From positions 9,392,501 through 9,456,500 of the forward strand of contig NZ_CP163435.1 in the NCBI RefSeq assembly GCF_041051975.1: DNA of 64,000 nucleotides, in the 5' to 3' direction. How positions within the stretch are numbered: the first letter of the stretch is position 1; each line of letters begins with the position of its first letter. The position numbers and the translations under genes were made by a program. This DNA is from Streptomyces sp. R21. GTDB lineage: Bacteria; Actinomycetota; Actinomycetes; Streptomycetales; Streptomycetaceae. Under the pieces are notes generated by a model. That model was given only the letters and a program-made list of their open reading frames with translations. It had not been told where the DNA came from and did no database searches. Below are positions 60,581 through 64,000 of this stretch, one piece after another.

Positions 60581-62200
60581 TCAGCCCGCCGCCTCCGCCG
60601 CGACCGACCGCGCCCAGCGGTAGTCCGCCTTCCCGCTCGGCGAGCGTTGGATGCTGTCCGCGATGACCAGCTGGCGCGGGATCTTGTAGCCCGCGAGATG
60701 GCTGCGGCAGTGGGCCTGGATGTCCTCCAGAGAAGGGTGCCCGGAGCCTTCGCGCAACTGCACCACGGCCGCCACGTGGTTGCCCCACGTCTCGTCCGGC
60801 ACCCCGGCGACCAGCGCGTCGTACACGTCCGGATGCGACTTGAGGGCCTGCTCGACCTCTTCGGGGTAGACCTTCTCGCCGCCGGTGTTGATGCACTGGG
60901 AGCCGCGGCCGAGGACGGTGACGATGCCCTCCTCGTCGACGGTGGCCATGTCACCGAGGAGGACCCACCGTTCGTCGCCCTTCTGGAAGAAGGTCTCGGC
61001 GGTCTTCTTCGGGTCGTTGTAGTAGCCGAGGGGGACGTGGCCGCGTTGGGCGACGCGTCCGGTCTCGCCCGGCACCACCGGCTCGTAGGTGGCAGGATCC
61101 ACCACCTGCGTGCGGGAGTTGACGCGGATCCGGAAGCCGTGCTCGGGCCCCGAGTCTGCGGTCGCCGTGCCGTTGAAGCCGGATTCCGAGGAGCCGAAGT
61201 TGTTCAGCAGCATCACGTTCGGGACGAGCGCCTGGAACTGCTCGCGCACCGTCTCCGACATGATCGCCCCGGACGAGGAGACGCTGAACATCGAGGAGCA
61301 GTCGGTGCCCTTCATCGGCCCGCTCAACGCGTCGATGAGCGGCCGCAGCATCGCGTCGCCGACCAGCGACATGCTGGTGACCTTCTCCTTCTCGATGGTC
61401 CGCAGGACCTCCTCGGGCACGAACTTGCGGTGGATCACGATGCGTTGGCCGAAGTTGAAGCCGATGAAGGCGGTCAGCGTCGAGGTGCCGTGCATCAGCG
61501 GGGGAGCGGGGAAGAAGGTGATCCCCTCGCCGCCGGCCGCGACGCGTTCGGCCAGCTCCTCGGGCTTCTTGACCGGCTCGCCCGTCGGAGCGCCGCCGCC
61601 CAGCCCCGAGAAGAACAGGTCCTCCTGACGCCACATCACACCCTTGGGCATGCCGGTGGTGCCGCCGGTGTAGATGATGAACTGGTCGTCGGCCGACCGA
61701 GGCCCGAAGCCCCGCTCGGCGGACCCGGTGGCCGCTGCCTCGGTGAAGTCCACGGCGGGCAGCGCGGGCGCGCCCGGCGGGGGAGTCCCCACCCGTACCA
61801 GGTGGCGCAGCTTCTCCGCCTGCGGCAGCGCCGCCGCCACCCGCTCGGTGAACTCCCCGTCGAAGACCAGGGCCACCAGATCCGCGTCCCGGTAGAGGTA
61901 GACCAACTCCTCTTCCACATAGCGGTAGTTGACGTTGACGGGGACGATCCGCGCCTTCAGGCATCCCAGCACGGTCTGGAGGTACTCGATGCCGTTGTAG
62001 AGGTGGAGCCCGAGATGCTCGCCGGGCCGGACACCACTGTCGATCAGGTGGTGGGCGATGCGGTTGGCCGCCGCGTCCAGCTCCGCGTAGGTCAGCCGGC
62101 GCTCCGCGCCCGTCCCGGGGTGGTCGATGTACACGAGGGCCTCGCGGCCCGGAACCACGTCGACGACCGACTCGAACAGGTCGGCAAGGTTGTACTCCAC
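60581..62200 (-). CDS. Acyl-CoA synthetase (AMP-forming, FadD-like)
   Basis: This 539-residue ANL enzyme has FIIYTGGTTGMPKGVMWRQED near residue 175, NNFGSSESGFNGT near 335, VLLGDMATVDEEGIVTVLGR near 435 and the terminal SPSGKADYRWAR lysine. It is close to long-chain or steroid/cholate-type actinobacterial ligases (MWRQEDLFFSGLGG motif). GTG 62200 has AGGAGGAG four bases upstream. It is divergent from a crotonase gene; together with the DUF35 protein this suggests a beta-oxidation-like unit. Confidence 0.87.
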   Translation of the reverse strand: MEYNLADLFESVVDVVPGREALVYIDHPGTGAERRLTYAELDAAANRIAHHLIDSGVRPGEHLGLHLYNGIEYLQTVLGCLKARIVPVNVNYRYVEEELVYLYRDADLVALVFDGEFTERVAAALPQAEKLRHLVRVGTPPPGAPALPAVDFTEAAATGSAERGFGPRSADDQFIIYTGGTTGMPKGVMWRQEDLFFSGLGGGAPTGEPVKKPEELAERVAAGGEGITFFPAPPLMHGTSTLTAFIGFNFGQRIVIHRKFVPEEVLRTIEKEKVTSMSLVGDAMLRPLIDALSGPMKGTDCSSMFSVSSSGAIMSETVREQFQALVPNVMLLNNFGSSESGFNGTATADSGPEHGFRIRVNSRTQVVDPATYEPVVPGETGRVAQRGHVPLGYYNDPKKTAETFFQKGDERWVLLGDMATVDEEGIVTVLGRGSQCINTGGEKVYPEEVEQALKSHPDVYDALVAGVPDETWGNHVAAVVQLREGSGHPSLEDIQAHCRSHLAGYKIPRQLVIADSIQRSPSGKADYRWARSVAAEAAG

Positions 62201-62414
62201 CGCTCCTCCTGACCCCGGTCATGCCTGGCATCCATCGGCTCGACGGTCATCAGAGCAAAGGGCGGCGCAACTGGGAAGGGCCCGCGCAGAAGAAATCTGA
62301 CTACCTGTCAGAAACCCCTTGTCCTGGCCTCGCGCCTCCTGCAACCTGTTCTCGTTCCGGAGAGCCTGTTCCGGAGAGCCTGCTTCAGAGGGTCTGTCTG
62401 ACGGGAGGACGGCA

Positions 62415-63215
62415 ATGGGTGGCACCGAACACCTCACCGTGCAGCGCGAAGGCGCCACACTGGTACTCACGCTCAACAGGCCCGAGGCCAGGAACGCGCT
62501 CTCGCTGCCGATGCTGGTCGGCCTGTACGACGGCTGGATCGAGGCCGACGCGGACGACACGATCCGCTCGATCGTGCTCACCGGGGCGGGCAGCGCCTTC
62601 TGCGCCGGAATGGACCTCAAGGCCCTGGCGGGACAGGGGATGGAGGGCCAGCAGTACCGGGACCGGCTCAAAGCCGACCCCGACCTGCACTGGAAGGCGA
62701 TGCTGCGCCACCATCGCCCCCGCAAACCGGTGATCGCCGCCGTCGAGGGCCACTGCGTGGCGGGCGGCACGGAGATCCTCCAGGGCACCGACATCCGCGT
62801 GGCGGGCGAGTCGGCGACCTTCGGGCTCTTCGAGGTAAAACGCGGGCTGTTCCCCATCGGCGGCTCCACGGTCCGCCTCCAGCGGCAGATCCCGCGCACC
62901 CACGCGCTCGAAATGCTGCTCACCGGACGCCCGTACACGGCTCAGGAAGCAGCCGCCATCGGCCTGATCGGACACGTCGTGCCCGACGGCACGGCACGGG
63001 AGAAGGCCCTCGCGATCGCCGAGCAGGTCAACGCCTGCGGCCCGCTCGCCGTCGAGGCGGTCAAGGCGTCCGTGTACGAGACCGCCGAGATGACCGAGAC
63101 CGACGGGCTCGCCGCCGAACTCAAGCGCGGCTGGCCGATCTTCGACACCTCCGACGCCAAGGAGGGCGCCCGCGCCTTCGCGGAGAAGCGCCCGGCCCAC
63201 TACAAGCGCGCCTGA
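62415..63215 (+). CDS. Enoyl-CoA hydratase/isomerase (crotonase) family
   Basis: This 266-residue crotonase-fold protein has LTGAGSAFCAGMDLKAL (oxyanion hole Gly), VEGHCVAGGTEILQGTDIRVA and GLFEVKRGLFPIGGSTVRL (second oxyanion and Glu region), and the C-terminal helices. It hydrates or isomerises enoyl-CoA. ATG 62415 follows GGGAGG. It is followed by the DUF35-like protein after 80 bases, consistent with an acyl-CoA degradation operon. Confidence 0.87.
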   Translation: MGGTEHLTVQREGATLVLTLNRPEARNALSLPMLVGLYDGWIEADADDTIRSIVLTGAGSAFCAGMDLKALAGQGMEGQQYRDRLKADPDLHWKAMLRHHRPRKPVIAAVEGHCVAGGTEILQGTDIRVAGESATFGLFEVKRGLFPIGGSTVRLQRQIPRTHALEMLLTGRPYTAQEAAAIGLIGHVVPDGTAREKALAIAEQVNACGPLAVEAVKASVYETAEMTETDGLAAELKRGWPIFDTSDAKEGARAFAEKRPAHYKRA

Positions 63216-63295
63216 CCCGCCTGCCCGTCCGGCAGCGCGCGCCTCGCCGTCCGCCCGCCCGTCGGCACGCCTGCCCCTCCCAAGGAGACACCGGG

Positions 63296-64000
63296 ATGCC
63301 CGAAGTCCTCAAAGCCCCCCTCGTCGTCGAGTTCCCCTTCACCCGCTCCCTCGGCCCCGTCCAGAGCGCCTTCCTCACCGGCCTGCGCGAACGGGTCGTG
63401 CTCGGTGTGAAGACCGGCGACGGACGCACCCTCGTCCCGCCCGTCGAGTACGACCCCGTCACCGCCGAGGAGATCCGCGACCTCGTGGAGGTCGCCCCGA
63501 CCGGCACCGTCACCACCTGGGCCTGGAACCACGCCCCCCGCCGGGGCCAGCCGCTCGACACCCCGTTCGCCTGGGTCCTGGTGAAGCTCGACGGCGCCGA
63601 CACCGCTCTTCTGCACGCCCTCGACGCCCCCGGATCCGACGCCGTACGCACCGGCATGCGCGTCCGCATCCGGTGGGCCGGCGAGCGCTGCGGCGCCATC
63701 ACGGACATCGCCTGCTTCGAGCCGTACGACGGCAGCGCGGAACTCACCGGCCACGACGGCCTGTTCGAGGACATGGTCACCGGGATCGTCGCGCCCGCCC
63801 GCCTCGACTACGTCTACTCGCCGGGCCGCGCCCAGGCCGCCTACATCGACGCGCTCTCCGAGCGGCGGACCGTAGGTGAACGCTGTCCGTCCTGCCAGAA
63901 GGTGTACGTGCCGCCGAGGGGTGCGTGCCCCACCTGTGGTGTCGCCACATCGGAGCGGGTCGAAGTGGGGCCGCGGGGCACCGTCACGACGTACTGCATC
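63296..64000 (+). CDS. DUF35-like acyl-CoA-associated OB-fold protein (3' truncated)
   Basis: An open frame from ATG 63296 (AAGGAG upstream) runs to the window end, giving 235 residues without stop. The N-terminal half contains an OB-fold stretch TGTVTTWAWNHAP and RVRIRWAGER without zinc cysteines. Near residue 200 there is a zinc ribbon CPSCQKVYVPPRGACPTCG followed by a second OB-fold start (GPRGTVTTYC). So it seems to hold two DUF35 units, the first lacking its ribbon. DUF35 proteins work with thiolases or enoyl-CoA hydratases, fitting the neighbour. Confidence 0.8.
   Translation, partial: MPEVLKAPLVVEFPFTRSLGPVQSAFLTGLRERVVLGVKTGDGRTLVPPVEYDPVTAEEIRDLVEVAPTGTVTTWAWNHAPRRGQPLDTPFAWVLVKLDGADTALLHALDAPGSDAVRTGMRVRIRWAGERCGAITDIACFEPYDGSAELTGHDGLFEDMVTGIVAPARLDYVYSPGRAQAAYIDALSERRTVGERCPSCQKVYVPPRGACPTCGVATSERVEVGPRGTVTTYCI

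Noticed and set aside
1..64000. Signs of a mobile element (integrase, transposase, att repeats, tRNA edge)
   Set aside because: No recombinase motif, terminal repeat or tRNA gene could be found, although the accessory gene content at 48-59 kb would fit transfer.

Overview
The window is high-GC actinomycete chromosome, most likely Streptomyces. The evidence is strong G/C bias at third codon positions, frequent GTG starts, many GTGA/ATGA stop-start overlaps, a mycothiol-type maleylpyruvate isomerase, and families typical of Streptomyces (SAV_2336-like, FxsC-like TIR, STAS-ANTAR, Tat-secreted beta-lactamase fold, AhlM-like acylase). No rRNA, tRNA, CRISPR array, integrase or transposase was seen. 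Both ends are cut: a LuxR-type regulator tail at the left and a DUF35-like protein at the right.

0-12.1 kb holds aromatic or polyketide-like catabolism genes: a TetR regulator, a class A flavin monooxygenase, a methyltransferase-like protein, an HGD-like bicupin, a zinc-ADH-like protein and an NmrA-like reductase. Next come a MarR / ABC-2 permease / frameshifted MarR trio, then a quinone-oxidoreductase-like dehydrogenase divergent from a Tat-leader amidohydrolase/decarboxylase. A shared GTTCAAGAGA element upstream of two of these units hints at a common regulator. 12.4-21.2 kb is a salicylate-to-gentisate cluster resembling the sdg pathway. A divergent IclR regulator with a perfect inverted repeat faces six tightly packed genes: gentisate dioxygenase, fumarylpyruvate hydrolase, maleylpyruvate isomerase, salicylyl-CoA 5-hydroxylase, NDP-forming CoA ligase and aryl-AMP ligase. 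A strong hairpin closes the operon.

21.3-23.3 kb is a small TetR-controlled hydrolase/monooxygenase unit with clear repeated operators. 23.7-28.2 kb is an unusual set: a 51-residue proline-rich peptide, a 1044-residue TPR-CHAT cysteine peptidase and a KamA-like radical SAM/PLP enzyme, all on the minus strand. 28.2-47.9 kb is mixed: DUF6338-like membrane protein, MpaB-like oxygenase, Ser/Thr kinase with eight 42-residue TPR units, FAD oxidoreductase, a TetR-type protein lacking its HTH, Tat beta-lactamase-fold hydrolase, nitronate monooxygenase, acyl-CoA synthetases, carboxylesterase, lipoprotein, small regulators, a secreted penicillin-acylase-type Ntn hydrolase and an alpha/beta hydrolase.

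48.0-59.3 kb is the most interesting part. Two MoxR-type AAA+ modules stand back to back. Leftward is a three-gene set: unknown protein, MoxR ATPase, and a DUF2201-like metallopeptidase with a vWA domain. Rightward is a translationally coupled four-gene operon: alpha/beta hydrolase, caspase-like protease with a VMAP-C-like C-terminus, MoxR-type ATPase, and a SAV_2336-like degenerate vWA fused to an FxsC-type TIR domain. This has the architecture of an NTPase-regulated conflict (cell-death or antiphage) system with hydrolase, protease and possible NADase effectors. 59.3-64 kb returns to metabolism: metallophosphoesterase, a small acidic protein, and an acyl-CoA synthetase / enoyl-CoA hydratase / DUF35 group.
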